Part shown: in pieces, positions 11,187-22,649 of the stretch
How the letters are laid out: each line of letters begins with the position of its first letter
How positions within the stretch are numbered: the stretch's first letter is position 1
Source: Polytrichum commune
Taxonomy: Eukaryota > Streptophyta > Polytrichopsida > Polytrichales > Polytrichaceae
Length of the DNA: 60,000 bases
Assembly (NCBI GenBank): GCA_950295325.1
Contig: OX485806.1
Span: 31,374,001-31,434,000, forward strand
Direction: 5' to 3'
Position numbers and translations under genes: made by a program
Notes under the pieces: generated by a model
Told to the model about the DNA's origin: nothing
The model's input: only the letters and a program-made list of their open reading frames with translations
The model's database searches: none

Positions 11187-12103
11187 CGCATGAAACTTAT
11201 TGCTAAAGCAATTTAACATTAAAGAACAACTATGGTAACTTTTTAGATGACACTTATTGTGAATAAATGAAAAAAATACTATCATGGATGATTGATGAGT
11301 TCATGCATTGGCCCAAACCCTACCTTCTCTAGTCAACAACTTGTGATGAAACATCGTCATGGATGATTGAAATTTGGATGAAAAATCACTTGAGAAGTGA
11401 CAGTAATTGCAGCAATGTAAATCTATAATACCCCAAAGAATTTACAAGGAATGACAAATACTATTGGGAAAACATTTAGTGTTGGTGACACTACACCGCG
11501 GTTTACAACTAGTATTGAGCAAGACAATTAGAATTAGTGCCACTAAACACCATATTTAGTGTAGTACATGTAGGATACAACTAACCCATATAAAATAGTA
11601 AGTGTCTAACATCAAAACAAGATATGCTAGGTATAGAAAACTGCAACTTGACCCAATGGTAAACCACTACACCCATATAGAGTGATCTGCATCACCTTAA
11701 AGGGGACTATCTTTCCTTCCCAAGAAAAAGGATGTAACATTTATTATTCAAATACTTGAGTAGTGTTTAGGCACATTCTTTATCTTGTGGTTCAAAATTT
11801 AAACATATTGAGAAAATGAATCTAACATGGTTCTTTTAAAAATATGTGTTGATGATGATATGCATTGGAGAGTCACATCCATTATGTGGGATAATTTGAT
11901 CAAGCATGTTGGCCACAAAAATGCAACTAGGTCGATGAGGGGTAGATTGCAAAAGGCGATTGATACGTGTATGCTCTATTTGCACGTGTCATGAAATGAA
12001 GGTCCGTGGTTGTTTCAATCTAGTCCCTATTTTAGGTCAGGTCTACTTTTGTGTGAAAGGAGAGGCAACATAAGCATTTCATTATATCCATGTTCTCAAA
12101 TGG

Positions 12104-12253
12104 CTCCGTAACGTTATTCAGATTCATAACAATGTTCTGTGGGACTGACAGTATTCTACAGAATATTCCCCACATTCATACGGAATGTGGGGAATATTCC
12201 ACATAATACTGTCAATCCCACGGAACATTGTTATGGATCTGAATAATGTTATG
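12104..12253. mobile_element. Near-perfect foldback MITE (about 150 bp)
   Basis: Two arms of about 70 bp (12107-12177 and 12183-12253) are reverse complements with few mismatches, separated by a 5-base loop (12178-12182). The innermost 10 bp, CCCCACATTC against GAATGTGGGG, pair perfectly. A 10-bp direct repeat, TCTCAAATGG, flanks the element at 12094-12103 and 12254-12263 and is probably a target-site duplication. The whole element would fold as one long hairpin. There is no open frame. The TSD length suggests a Mutator-like origin, but the ends match no superfamily firmly. Confidence 0.88.
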
Positions 12254-12420
12254 TCTCAAATGGTCCATGTTTATGCATTTTCATCAGAACAATGAAAGTT
12301 GACATTTATACACTCAATCTTTCATGTGAACAACCAATTTGTTGCATGCACATCTGGCCTTGGAACCAGTGACCTTAGATGAGTTGCACATCCCAGACAC
12401 ACGTAGTGTGAACTTGTCTA

Positions 12421-12834
12421 AGGTAGAAATACCACAAGCACTTAACCACCCTCCTAGCCGTGCACTAGACCACCGTCATAATAGTGAGGTGCCATTTGTG
12501 AAACGGATCATGGCTTGGCGGCAACTTCAATGCATGTACACTTGGGTGGGAGTCAAGTGTTAATGTACTCATGAGGTAACCGATTTAGGCGATGTTCGAT
12601 ATGGAAATGCGGATCACCGTGTTCGGTGTAGGGAAAATCTAGTGAACGAGCAGGGATTTGAACAACTTTCCACTTTGAAAAATTGTAGCATTTTTTGTAT
12701 AGGGAAAAAAAATATGAAACAACTTGCATTCTTCATGAATCCTTCTCGTCTATCTTGGAAAATTATCTCATGATGGTCAAACCAAATCTTCAATGCAAAT
12801 CACCTTATTTTCAAAGGTTACGGTATTTCTACCT
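12421..12834. mobile_element. Family F TA-flanked MITE, copy 1 (414 bp)
   Basis: The ends are perfect 13-bp inverted repeats, AGGTAGAAATACC and GGTATTTCTACCT, and TA sits at both borders (12419-12420 and 12835-12836). It is similar along its length to 45293-45713. A TA duplication suggests Tc1/mariner-type mobilisation. Short open frames inside (12339-12563, 12695-12901) cross the element border or lie in variable sequence and look non-coding. Confidence 0.85.
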
Positions 12835-13277
12835 TACCAACCACTCTACTGTAAAACTCAAATTGACCTCTGTTGGTAAAAAAAATGAGGCATATATATA
12901 GAGTAAACAGTTAAGGCATGGCATAATTCCAAATAGTAAATGTACCATCGGTAAATAATGAATAAAGTGTGTCACCCTCGTAATGCTTTCCACCTTCCCT
13001 CTTTAGATTTGTTACATGGGTACCTGTACTACTAACATACATACCACCAAGAAGCTCCAAAGTACTGAGTCAATTTATTTAAGTTATGTTGTGGCCATGC
13101 AAAGCATGGTAAAGAGGCGGCCTGTGCATTGTAGGATGCAGATCTGCTGCCGATCTCGACCATTAAAAGGGCTTTTGACTTCCCCGGGTGAGTGGATGGA
13201 CAAACGATGCCGTCCGATAAGGCACACGATAAATGGGGGTCTTAGGGGCCGGACCTAACAAAAGCATAAGCTTTGCA

Positions 13278-13491
13278 AGGTGATCGGGGAGATTTTTGGG
13301 CATGCATAATCGGTTGAGATCCTAGTGTTTGCAAGTCCAACCGGTTACATGTTGACATCCTTCGGTTTTCCTTTACTAAATTGGGTATATTCTTTTATAG
13401 ATTCCTCTAAAATGATCGGTAATTTTCCTACAGTCTTGATGAACTTCAACCGGTTCATATGTAACTAACTACCGGTTCTCCCCGATCATAG
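13278..13491 (-). mobile_element. hAT-type MITE, family A (214 bp)
   Basis: Opposite orientation to copy 1, with GATCGGGGAGATTTTTGGGC at the left end and TTCTCCCCGATCATAG at the right. The flanks GCTTTGCA (13270-13277) and GCTTTGCC (13492-13499) form an 8-bp TSD with one mismatch. Internal CCAACCGGTT and ATTCCTC motifs match the other copies. Confidence 0.85.
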
Positions 13492-13756
13492 GCTTTGCCC
13501 ACTTCTCCTAGGATATGGACTAGGCGTTGTATGTGAGGAGTCTTGCTACAGGTTGTAACGAGGCGTCGCTGTTGTTATTCAGCGAGTTGGGGGAGCAACG
13601 AGGTAGTAGCGTGAGGAGTCGTGTTATAGCTTGTAGCAGGGCGACACGTGTATGATATTTGATGTAGCAATGACCACGTTGTGAGGGTAACATGTTATAA
13701 TTTATAATCGGCGTGCTCGTGGGCCAATGAGGATATGACATGTCAGCGAGATTCGA

Positions 13757-13972
13757 GATGGTGAGCGTTGTGAAACATGCGACCTATACGAGATGGTTAG
13801 CAAAATTAAATCGAGGACATAGTAATTGTACTCATAATTATGTGAAATCCAAATTTAAGTAGAAGACTCAAAACTATACAAGGAGCATGATGTTAAGGCG
13901 GCGGACATCCTTAGAATCAATATGTGTTTATTATGCTCAATGTTAGTGTGTTGGTTTTAGCACCCTTTACTT
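13757..13972. mobile_element. Family D short TIR element, copy 2 (partial)
   Basis: The right half, ending GTGTTGGTTTTAGCACC, and the internal GGAGCATGATGTTAAGG.GG string match the copies at 7.6 and 28.5 kb. The left boundary is placed at a GATGGTG string and is uncertain. Confidence 0.45.
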
Positions 13973-14672
13973 TAACATTTGTGGCCTTCTTGTGAACACT
14001 TTCAACTCCACGAGCAATTTTGGCCATTGGAGCTGATGAAGGGTTGTCTCATTTGGTTTGCGATTAGGAATCACAAAGATCATCATTTCAAGTTTTGAAC
14101 CCATAGTTGAGATGCAAAAGTTGTGAGAGGTCAAAGTGAACATTGTTTTTTTCTCTTATTTATCACATATGTCCTCTCAAAAAAAAATTTTGAACCTAGG
14201 ATGATATCTATAGTTGAGCATTATTATAGTTCAATCTCATTGGAACTGTCATGTTTTTGGTTTTTGTTCATAACTACTATAGAAGCCTCGTCACATATAA
14301 CATAAATATAAGTGTATGATTAAGTAGAGTGACTCACATAAGGCGCACTCACCTAACCCAAAACCAAATGTATTATGTGCCTTAGTCATATGTATTATGT
14401 GCTCATGTGTATTAGAATGGAACAATCGATAGCAATTGATTAATGTTATGTCACTAACAAACTATCTTTCAAGAATAGAGCCCTCTCCAATTTGATAATC
14501 TATTTGAGACCGGTTGGTCATGCACGTCCATATTTGGCACTCCCACTCCCATCATGGAAGCCTCCTCCTCGTGCCATTTTTTACTAGGTGTAAGAAAACT
14601 CCCATGAGCCCAAATGGGGGGTCATGTACTCACAATCGGGTTGAAAGCAACTTCTTGATTGTTTCCCCTCAA

Positions 14673-14686
14673 CCCCCCCCCCCCCC
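14673..14686 (+). repeat. Poly(C)14 tract
   Basis: Uninterrupted run of 14 C on the plus strand. Three more runs of at least 10 C lie at 41560, 42689 and 45771. This is simple sequence that could also collapse or expand during sequencing. Confidence 0.9.
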
Positions 14687-15630
14687 TTCAAGCCAAATTT
14701 GGTCGCGGTGGCACTTAGGGGTTAAATATATCACACATCATTGTCATGTCTAGGTCAAAAGAACTGCTATGCCCTTAAATGATTTGAGATAGGATGAGAA
14801 GAAAGTACAAATCATTGCTTAACATGAGATCTCCTACTTGCTAGGATTGCCGTTGAAGAAGGCGTTTGGATTTGCAGAGAAGACTGTTAACTACAAAGAA
14901 ATATTGGACAACTTCAACGCTCTATGGGAAATCAACCATCCCCTCTACATCTAACACAACCCCAAAATTTGTGGGACATCTGTAGGCTTTATTGATCATG
15001 CTTAGGTCAAAGTTGTGTGGCTCTACCATGTGCAATAAATAACCCCTCACTCTTGTTCATAACATTCTTCAATTAACACTATGTATTCGCCTACTATTCA
15101 TGGGCAAAGGAAACAAAAAACCAATGTCAAAGACACTCGACTCCCCCACTTGGTTCCCATTTTAAAGTAACCCCTTCATATCTAGATTGAAAGAGGTCAA
15201 AATGCATACCTCATTTAATCAATCTAAGAATCTTACCACCAATGTTCTAGGCCCCATTGAATAGGTTGTAGGGGCTCAGGAACATTTGTTCAAGTCTACT
15301 CAACCTTGAACATAACATTATTCAGCTCCTTGGTTGTGTTCCGTAGGATTAGAAATTAGGAAAGCATAACTCTCCCACGATTCTAGCATTCCCCAATTAT
15401 GGAGAGCACTCAAGCTATTGATTGTAGAGTTTACGACAAGCAACTTGAAAGTTAACGGAATTTTCTAACTGCAAGTTCTTTTTTTGGAAAGAGACCATCA
15501 TCGAGCTGCTTAGTAATGTTATGAATGCTCTCTTCACAATGAAACAAAATGTTTGCTTTGTATCTATATATCTACCACATTCCTTAGAATAGAAGAAAGA
15601 TTTGGAGATTCACTTACGCTGGCTGTGGAA

Positions 15631-16057
15631 CATGGCTTGGGGAGAACCGGCGGCTAGTTGTCGATGAACCGGTTGAGTTTGAGAAATGACCAGTTGAAGT
15701 TGGAGACTTCAGAAGAATTACCGGTCATTTAAGAGGAATCTCTGGAAGAATATACCTCAAATGAATGAACCAAAACCATAAGATGTCTAACACGTAACCG
15801 GCAGGTCCGAGATGACCCTAAATTACTGGATGGTGGTGGAGAGATACTCAAATCTCAAGGAAGAGGTTGACGGTTCGATTCCCGGCTGTGAAAGCTCCTC
15901 TCTACTTAACATGAAAACTTGCCAGGTGGTCAACTACCTCATTTGCTTTGACGTTGGCCTGTCGACCTTCAGTCAAAAAAAAAAGAACATGTCACTGGCC
16001 GGATTTAGAATCACTGGGATATTGACCAACTATGCCCTAAAAACTTCCCGGCCACTG
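15631..16057 (+). mobile_element. hAT-type MITE, family A, carrying a SINE insertion
   Basis: The element starts CATGGCTTGGGGAGAACCGG and ends ACTTCCCGGCCACTG. The flanks CTGTGGAA (15623-15630) and CTGTGGAT (16058-16065) are an 8-bp TSD with one mismatch. The interior matches copy 1 up to TAACCGGC at about 15802, and resumes after the SINE. Without the SINE and its duplication the element is about 230 bp, as for the other copies. Confidence 0.85.
15803..15985 (+). mobile_element. tRNA-derived SINE, copy 2, with A-tail and TSD
   Basis: It has a polymerase III B box, GGTTCGATTCC (15872-15882), an A-box-like TGGATGGTGGTGG about 40 bases upstream, and a run of ten A at 15975-15984. It is bounded by a 14-bp imperfect duplication, AACACGTAACCGGC (15789-15802) and AACATGTCACTGGC (15986-15999), 11 of 14 identical. 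It shares its head and the TCTCTACTT string with the SINE at 8487-8615. The insertion sits inside a hAT MITE, so it is younger than that MITE. The open frame 15812-16114 simply reads through it. Confidence 0.8.
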
Positions 16058-17231
16058 CTGTGGATATATGCAGCTGCAGTGGAGGATGACGATCGGTACC
16101 CTCACTCTTATTAAGAGCGAAATTCATATCATCCAGGCGAGGGGGAATTATGAACTCCTTGTGCCCTAACAAAGTAATTCCGGGATTGAAGTGGGCAGTG
16201 GGGCAGGTCGAGGGACAAAACTTGAATGATGAGAACCTCCTAAATGCCCTGAGCTGGCTGCTCTCAGAACTTAATATCGGGGAAGGCATCAATTACATAA
16301 AAGCCTCAATAGTTTGTTCAGCAAATCGATTTAAGGCTCTGTTGAACTGATAGTAGAGACCGTGCGTTTGATCCTTCTTTGAGAAAAAAACTTTCTTTTA
16401 AGAGCTTGGTAGCCCGTTGTGTGTTGGAGCCTCTTTTGAATGTTGGGTGAGAATTTTGGGATTTCCTCTCTCCGTCTCTTAGATTTTGAGAATGTTTTAG
16501 GATCTAAAATAGGGTGTGTGCATGGGACATGTTGTTCTAAATCGGATCTGCCAATGCTTGGCCCACTCTTCCTCGTAGGACAAGTTATTAGCCCGAAAAC
16601 CACTCTTTGTGTATGGTAATCTACGTAATAAGAAAACTTGAGAGACTTGGTGTTATTTCTCGTAAAACTCATGGTTTGGGACCAAACCCGAAGTTTTGGG
16701 ACTAAACTTTGGATTCATGGTTTTGAAGTGTCTTGTTATGGGCACTTCCAGATCCAACAAACGATTTCAACCATTGGATTGAATTGCAAATCATCTCCTC
16801 AGCTCTAGTTAACAATTGCGAGTTACAAGGATATCTAATTAAATATTCGTTTTCTTTTTAAACGGTTACATAAGGTAGACAATGCTAATCTATCAAAATC
16901 CACCCCCTAAGTCAACCTCCCAATCTTGTACCTCGTGGATGTCTAACCTATGTCAAATACCATTCCCTTCCATCATCAGGTTGCAATAGGAGAAAACATG
17001 TCCATTCTAACCATCCACTGCAACTATGAGAGAATCAGCAACCAAAATCCTTTGGTTGGTAACCACATTGATTTTTCTATGCATTTTCTTGCCATGAGTT
17101 GCAATGAACAAGTTGCAACGGATGCCCCTACTGTTGCCACTCAAATTGTAAAACCTTATAGTAAAAGAGAGTTGGTGGTAAGACCACGCGAGGGCCCCGC
17201 AATGAAGTTGTCCACCAACATGTGTTATTCT

Positions 17232-17358
17232 TTAAGAGCGTAATGGTGGAAGTAAGCAAACCAATAAATAATGTCCATTCAAGCCTAGTCCACTATATAC
17301 AAAACAAAAGGACGGGGTTTAATAGAGTTGACAAGACTAGAGGGTACCATTGGTCATT
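17232..17358 (+). repeat. Direct repeat pair, left member
   Basis: About 125 bp (TTAAGAGCGTAATGGTGGAA... to ...ACAAGACTAGAGGGTA) is repeated in the same orientation at 18058-18187, about 826 bases downstream. Shared strings include TCCATTCAAGCCTAGTCCAC and GTTGACAAGACTAGAGGGTA. It could be an old segmental duplication or the ends of an unclassified element. Confidence 0.8.
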
Positions 17359-18057
17359 CTTTGGGATTCACTAGATTACTACACTAAACATGTGATTTAG
17401 TGTGACCCACATTTTCACCATCAACCCACATTAATTGTCTTGCAATCATTGGGTGGTAACTAAAGCAGTTGACACGACAAATCACAAAGACCACTCTAAC
17501 TAGCATGGGAAATCACTTACAATGCCGCATTAGATAATATATTTAACACGTAGACATGTACATTGAACACTCCACCTTGTGTCCAATATTTATATGATTG
17601 TTGCACAAACGTATTGGGAGCCTACAAGTTACCTAAGAGATATTCTCCTTTTTAGTTACTCAAGTGGCAACTGCATCTTAATGCATGAATTAAAAAGAAG
17701 GGCAAGTATAACTTAATAGGTGAAAGTGTCAAATTGTGAATTCAATATCTAGACTAAGTTGTTATTTCCTTTAGTATATACCCATTTGAATCTACCCACC
17801 AACATCTATTAACCCCTACTGGCCAAGAAAGACAATTTTGTCTAAGCAACCACCTATGCTCGACAATATCAACGTGCACGTTTACGTTACAATCTTTTGA
17901 CTTGGAAAACATGAATGGCTAAACTTTCATGTGAACAATGCTAAATTTATAAAGGTAATATTCATACCCTCATATCTACCATTAGAGGAACAAATTGTCT
18001 TTAAATTGTTCTAAGCAAATTTGGGTAACTTTCGCTTCAACTTTTACGAGTCAACAT

Positions 18058-18187
18058 CTTCAAGAGCATAGCGGTGGAAGTAAGCAAACTCATAGTTATA
18101 TCCATTCAAGCCTAGTCCACTCTCAAATGCGCAAAGAAGGTACATGATTTAATACAGTTGACAAGACTAGAGGGTAGGACTGGTCGT
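18058..18187 (+). repeat. Direct repeat pair, right member
   Basis: Second member of the pair starting at 17232, with scattered substitutions and a small indel in the middle. The intervening sequence shows no retroelement motifs, so an LTR pair is not supported. Confidence 0.8.
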
Positions 18188-19754
18188 TACAAGTTACTTG
18201 TATTTTCATGTCCTTTCTAGTTACTCATAGCTTTTCAGTATAGACTCAGTTGTCGCGTCAACTCCATCATCAACAACATCAATAGCTAGTTACATGTACA
18301 AATATGTGATAAGATTTCGGCCATTTATTTAGTGGGTCCAATTTCCTTTAGGTGAGAAACAAATCCAAATTTGTCTTCTTCAAAATAGACAAGGATTTAA
18401 GTAATGATTTATTCAAAAACATTAATGCATATGAGAGTATCGTTTGCGTTGTTGATACATCACTACGTGATGTGTGTGGTTGTATTGCTAGTTCTTAAAT
18501 CTTTCTCATTAGTTGGTCATGAAATCTATGAGTGTAGAATTAGAATCTATCATTGGAACACCTCATAAGATCATCTTGTGAAGAAAAACATTCGTAAGTC
18601 CACACGATCCATGTAGTGCATGTGTGTTGCAAAGTAGAACATATGGAAGAAGAAGACTAGAAGAATATCATGGAAATTTCAATTATGCATATTTTGAAAG
18701 GCAGTGCAATAACAAAAAAAAATCATTTTAAATGCATGCTTTTGATAAATAACACAAAGTACATGCACTAAAAGCATGTTTTAAATAAGAAATGTAATTC
18801 ACTTCTAAGACTGGTTATGCATTATTTATAATAAGACCTATCAATACAACTCCGTAAATGCATCATCATATAATCTTGAAACTCGTGCATAAGTTACAAT
18901 TACTTGATACCTAGTTTTCAGTTCATAGTGAATTTGTTTGGCAATACTTGATCTAAAAGGACTACTTAAGAGTAGGTTAGGAGTTGCCTTAAAGGATACC
19001 TCAAACTAGGGTAGAATTTACCTTGAATACTTAAAAGGACTTTGAATTTCCTTCATTGAATCTCGGCTAGATTTCTTGATGTTTAGTATGTCCTTCTGTG
19101 AGCCCAAAATGGGCCCACATGTTTGTTTTAACTCTTGTAAACCATTACAAGTGATGTTTTAGTGTTTTATGATTATTTACAAAAATATGAAAAGAGTGAA
19201 GCTTGAAAGAAGCTAGATTTAAGCATTAGGCTCATTTGGAGTGGATTGATTAAAAGTGTAGTAGTAAAAGGAAGCTCCGTAGTTGGTGAGCGTAATCGGT
19301 AGAGACCCAAGGGTAGTTAAATGATTGAATTAGGACCTTTGGTGTTTGTTTTAGGAAAATGGCTCAAGAGATAAGATGAGAGCCTACAAATTAGAAGGAG
19401 ATTTCGAAGGCTTATCGTGAGCCTTGAGGGTGCTCACCTCCTCAAAATCACTATTTAAGACCTCGTTCGTCCCTCACTCATCCTCTCTTTCCTTCGTGCT
19501 CCTTGGCACCCCACGTGTTATAAGTGTGGGTGCGTGGGAAGCAAGATAGGAGCACGTGTGTGTGCATGGGTGTAAGGTTAGGAGCCAAGGCTAGTTGGCC
19601 TTGAAGAGGGTTTGACCTCTTATTAATAATAGTTGGGCGTGAATGATTTAAAGTTCAATTTATGGCTTTGTTTGAGTACTTGGATTTACATTGATTAGCC
19701 TTATATTTATGCGGATGTGCAAAGTCTCTTATTGGAGCATTTAGTTTTGTTGGA

Positions 19755-20008
19755 CTTCATATGAATTTTTGAGAGCCAAAAAACCGAGACTATGTCCAAA
19801 CTTCCAAAAACTAGTGAAAAAATGCAGATTCAAAGGGAACAACATAGAATTGCGACCATATACTTGTTGGCAGTAGAAATATTATTGCATATTCATGTAG
19901 AGGACTTTATTACCTATCCATGGATACCAAGAACTCATTTTTTGGACTTCATATGAATTGTTGAAAGCCAAAAAACCGAGACTATGTCTAAACTTCCAAA
20001 AAAATAGT
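19755..20008 (+). repeat. Two-copy local duplication (~75-bp unit)
   Basis: TGGACTTCATATGAATT, followed by GAGCCAAAAAACCGAGACTA and ACTTCCAAAAA, occurs at about 19758-19815 and again at about 19940-20000 in direct orientation with few differences. No coding meaning. Confidence 0.75.
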
Positions 20009-21188
20009 GACACACTCTTATAGTTTTTTACTTATGATGTTTAGACTTAAAGTATTGGATTCATTAGGTAGGAAGGGGTGTGTGTAACTTTTGAATGTAT
20101 TGGTGATTGACCATTGAGGTAAGTGCTTTTAAACACTCGCATTCTTTTGGTTGAAATAATTATACATTGAAATATCAAGAAGGAATTACTACGTTTCATT
20201 CCAACATTTTCCACTCGGGCTAGGACGAAATTAAGGGTGGCGAATTTTGGATGACACCTTCTAAAATACAAACAGCAAATTGGATTGTGTCAAGTCGTGT
20301 TTCCCCTTTGCAATCTAGTTATGTGTGGTATATAATAAAGCCACTACAAGTACACATGTCTTGGGCAATTGACATGCATCACCAGAAGATTTTCATGCGT
20401 CACTAGAAACTATGTAATTCCACCACTATCTAAGTTTGAGTATTTCTTTCAATGGCACAGGTTGATTGCCTACAACTCATATGTTGGTGATGAGTTGAAC
20501 ATTGAGATTGTCACATGCCCATTACTTAGGTTAGTGAGGACGTCTAAAGGACCTTAAGTTATGGTGGATATACACTAGGATCCGGGTCTAAAAAACTCAA
20601 TTAGAAATAATAAAAATAAAAACCCTAAATGAACCTTACCCATTGGATACAAGATCGAAGATATGGATTTCTCAAACTAGGAGGAGTAATTCTTTTCAAG
20701 TGGAAACCGCCAACAACCGACATGAAAGTGATGCCACTCACTTGTTCATACCTGGACCCAATCCCTTAGAGTGTGAAGTCTTTGAGTCCAAATTTTTTAC
20801 TCATGATTGCTCGACTTCGTACACTACAAACATGCGAATCTTAGACAGTTAACATATATTACTAAAAAAATTGTCATATGTCATTAAAAAAATCAATGAA
20901 TCTACCACAATGATTGATTTGCTTAGTATTTGTTCACTGACACATGCCAATTGAATTTGCTCCGGACACATCGTATGGTGGTAAGTTAGTGGGATTTTCT
21001 TCAGTTGTGGAGCCTTTTGTAAAGCCACCCTTAGGATAGCCACATTACATACCCCGGGCAGGTACCTGGGCAGCACAAATCTCTAGATCATGTACGCTAC
21101 GATGTCCTTAGAACTAGTCTGGCTTATGATTTTCGATGATAGCTAATGACATGGACCCAATTCCCAACCACCCAGTTTCCTACTCCCA

Positions 21189-22140
21189 AGACTTACATAT
21201 GCTGCCCATGAACCAGCGTCCGGGAAGATTTTTGGGCATAAGTGGTCAAGATCCTACACGTTGACATCTTTAGGTTTTTCTTTATTAAATTGAGGAATAT
21301 TCTACAGATTCCTCTGAATGAATCAGTAAATTTCCTGAAGTCTTGCATTTGAACCAGATATTTATCAAAGACTTACATATGCAGCCCATGAATCAGTGTC
21401 CAGGGAGATTTTTGGGCATAAGCTGTCGAGATCCTACACGTTGACATCTTTTGGTTTCTCTATATTAAAGAGAGGAATATTCCACATATTCCTCTAAGTG
21501 AATCAGAAAATTTCCTGAAGTCTTGCATTTGAACCGGATATTTATCAAAGACTTACATATGCAGCCCATGAATCAGTGTCCGGGGAGAATTTTGGGCATA
21601 ATCGGTCGAGATCCTACTCATTGACATCTTTCTGTTTTTCTATATTAAAACGAGGAATATTCTTCATATTCCTCTAAATGAATCAGTAAATTTTCCTGAA
21701 GTCTTGCATTTGAACTGGATATTTATCAAAGACTTACATATGCAGTCCATGAATCAGTGTCCGGGGAGAATTTTGGGCATAATCGGTCGAGATCCTAGAC
21801 GTTGACATCTTTCGGTTTTTCTATATTAAAACAAGGAATATTCTTCAGATTCCTCTAAATGAATCAGTAAATTTTCCTGAAGTCTTGCATTTGAACTAGA
21901 TATTTATCAAAGACTTACATATGCAGTCCATGAATCAGTGTCCGGGGAGATTTTTGGGCATAATTGGTCGAGATCCTACACGTTGACATCTTTCAGTTTT
22001 TCTATATTAAATTGAGGAAGATTCCACACATTCCTCTAAATGAACCCGTAAATTTTCCTGAAGTCTTGCATTTGAACCGGATATTTTATCAAACTCAACT
22101 GGTTCATCTGTAACTAGCGGTCCGTTCTCCCCATTCATTG
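21189..22140 (-). repeat. 180-bp tandem array seeded by a family A hAT MITE
   Basis: The array begins and ends with family A termini: CAGCGTCCGGGAAGATTTTT at 21214 and CTCCCCATTCATTG ending at 22140. Probable TSDs are CCATGAAC (21206-21213) and CCACAAAC (22141-22148), 6 of 8 identical. In between, the first ~155 bp of the MITE plus ~25 bp of left flank (starting AGACTTACATATGC) recur at 21189, 21369, 21549, 21730 and 21911, a period of 180-181. Only the last unit continues to the true right terminus. The units therefore arose by tandem duplication after insertion. Confidence 0.9.
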
Positions 22141-22314
22141 CCACAAACTCAGTGGTTGCAAAAGAAAAAAAAATTGAATTTAAATAAAGCCTCCAGTACT
22201 AGGTAGTGCAGATTGGATATTGCCAGCCTTTCGGCCCACTGCTGCCAAGAAAAATAAATTTGATTTGATGTCTTTATTCCAGTGAATGTTCTATGCGCTT
22301 TGGAGAATGTAAAT

Positions 22315-22543
22315 CAATGAACTGGGAGAACTGACCGCTAGTGACAGATGAAGCGGTTGAGTTTGAGAAATTACTGGTTGAAGTTCAAGACTTCAAGAAA
22401 AATTACCCAGCGTTTTAGAGGGATCTATGGAATATACCTCAAATCCTCAAAAGGAAACCAAAAGATGTCAAAAAATGATACCAGTTGGAAGTGGAAACAC
22501 TAGGACCTCAACCGATCATGCCCAAAAACCTTCCCGGACACTG
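22315..22543 (+). mobile_element. hAT-type MITE, family A (229 bp)
   Basis: Ends CAATGAACTGGGAGA and CTTCCCGGACACTG, flanked by a perfect 8-bp duplication, ATGTAAAT (22307-22314 and 22544-22551). It lies 174 bp from the expanded family A copy and in the opposite orientation. Confidence 0.92.
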
Positions 22544-22649
22544 ATGTAAATGTGTGTTTCTTCGATGGTTTTCGTTCAACACATGCTGCTGATGTGGTCG
22601 GAATAATTTTGTGAAATCATGTGAATGATTTTGCCCTCAAGTTGGGTTC

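Larger units (their letters stand above)
16066..21188. other. Long stretch without recognisable genes; two pairs of direct repeats
   Basis: Open frames such as 16150-16350, 16331-16672 (minus), 16950-17243, 20047-20271 (minus) and 20643-20852 show no domain I recognise. The only structures are the direct-repeat pairs listed separately (17.2/18.1 kb and 19.8/19.9 kb) and a short CACTAAA hairpin-like repeat (17376-17465) that is also present inverted near 11470-11575. Confidence 0.5.

Noticed and set aside
16345-16385. tRNA-like string with GTTTGATCC as a third SINE head
   Set aside because: The B-box match is weak, there is no A box at the right spacing and no similarity to the two SINE copies beyond a few bases.
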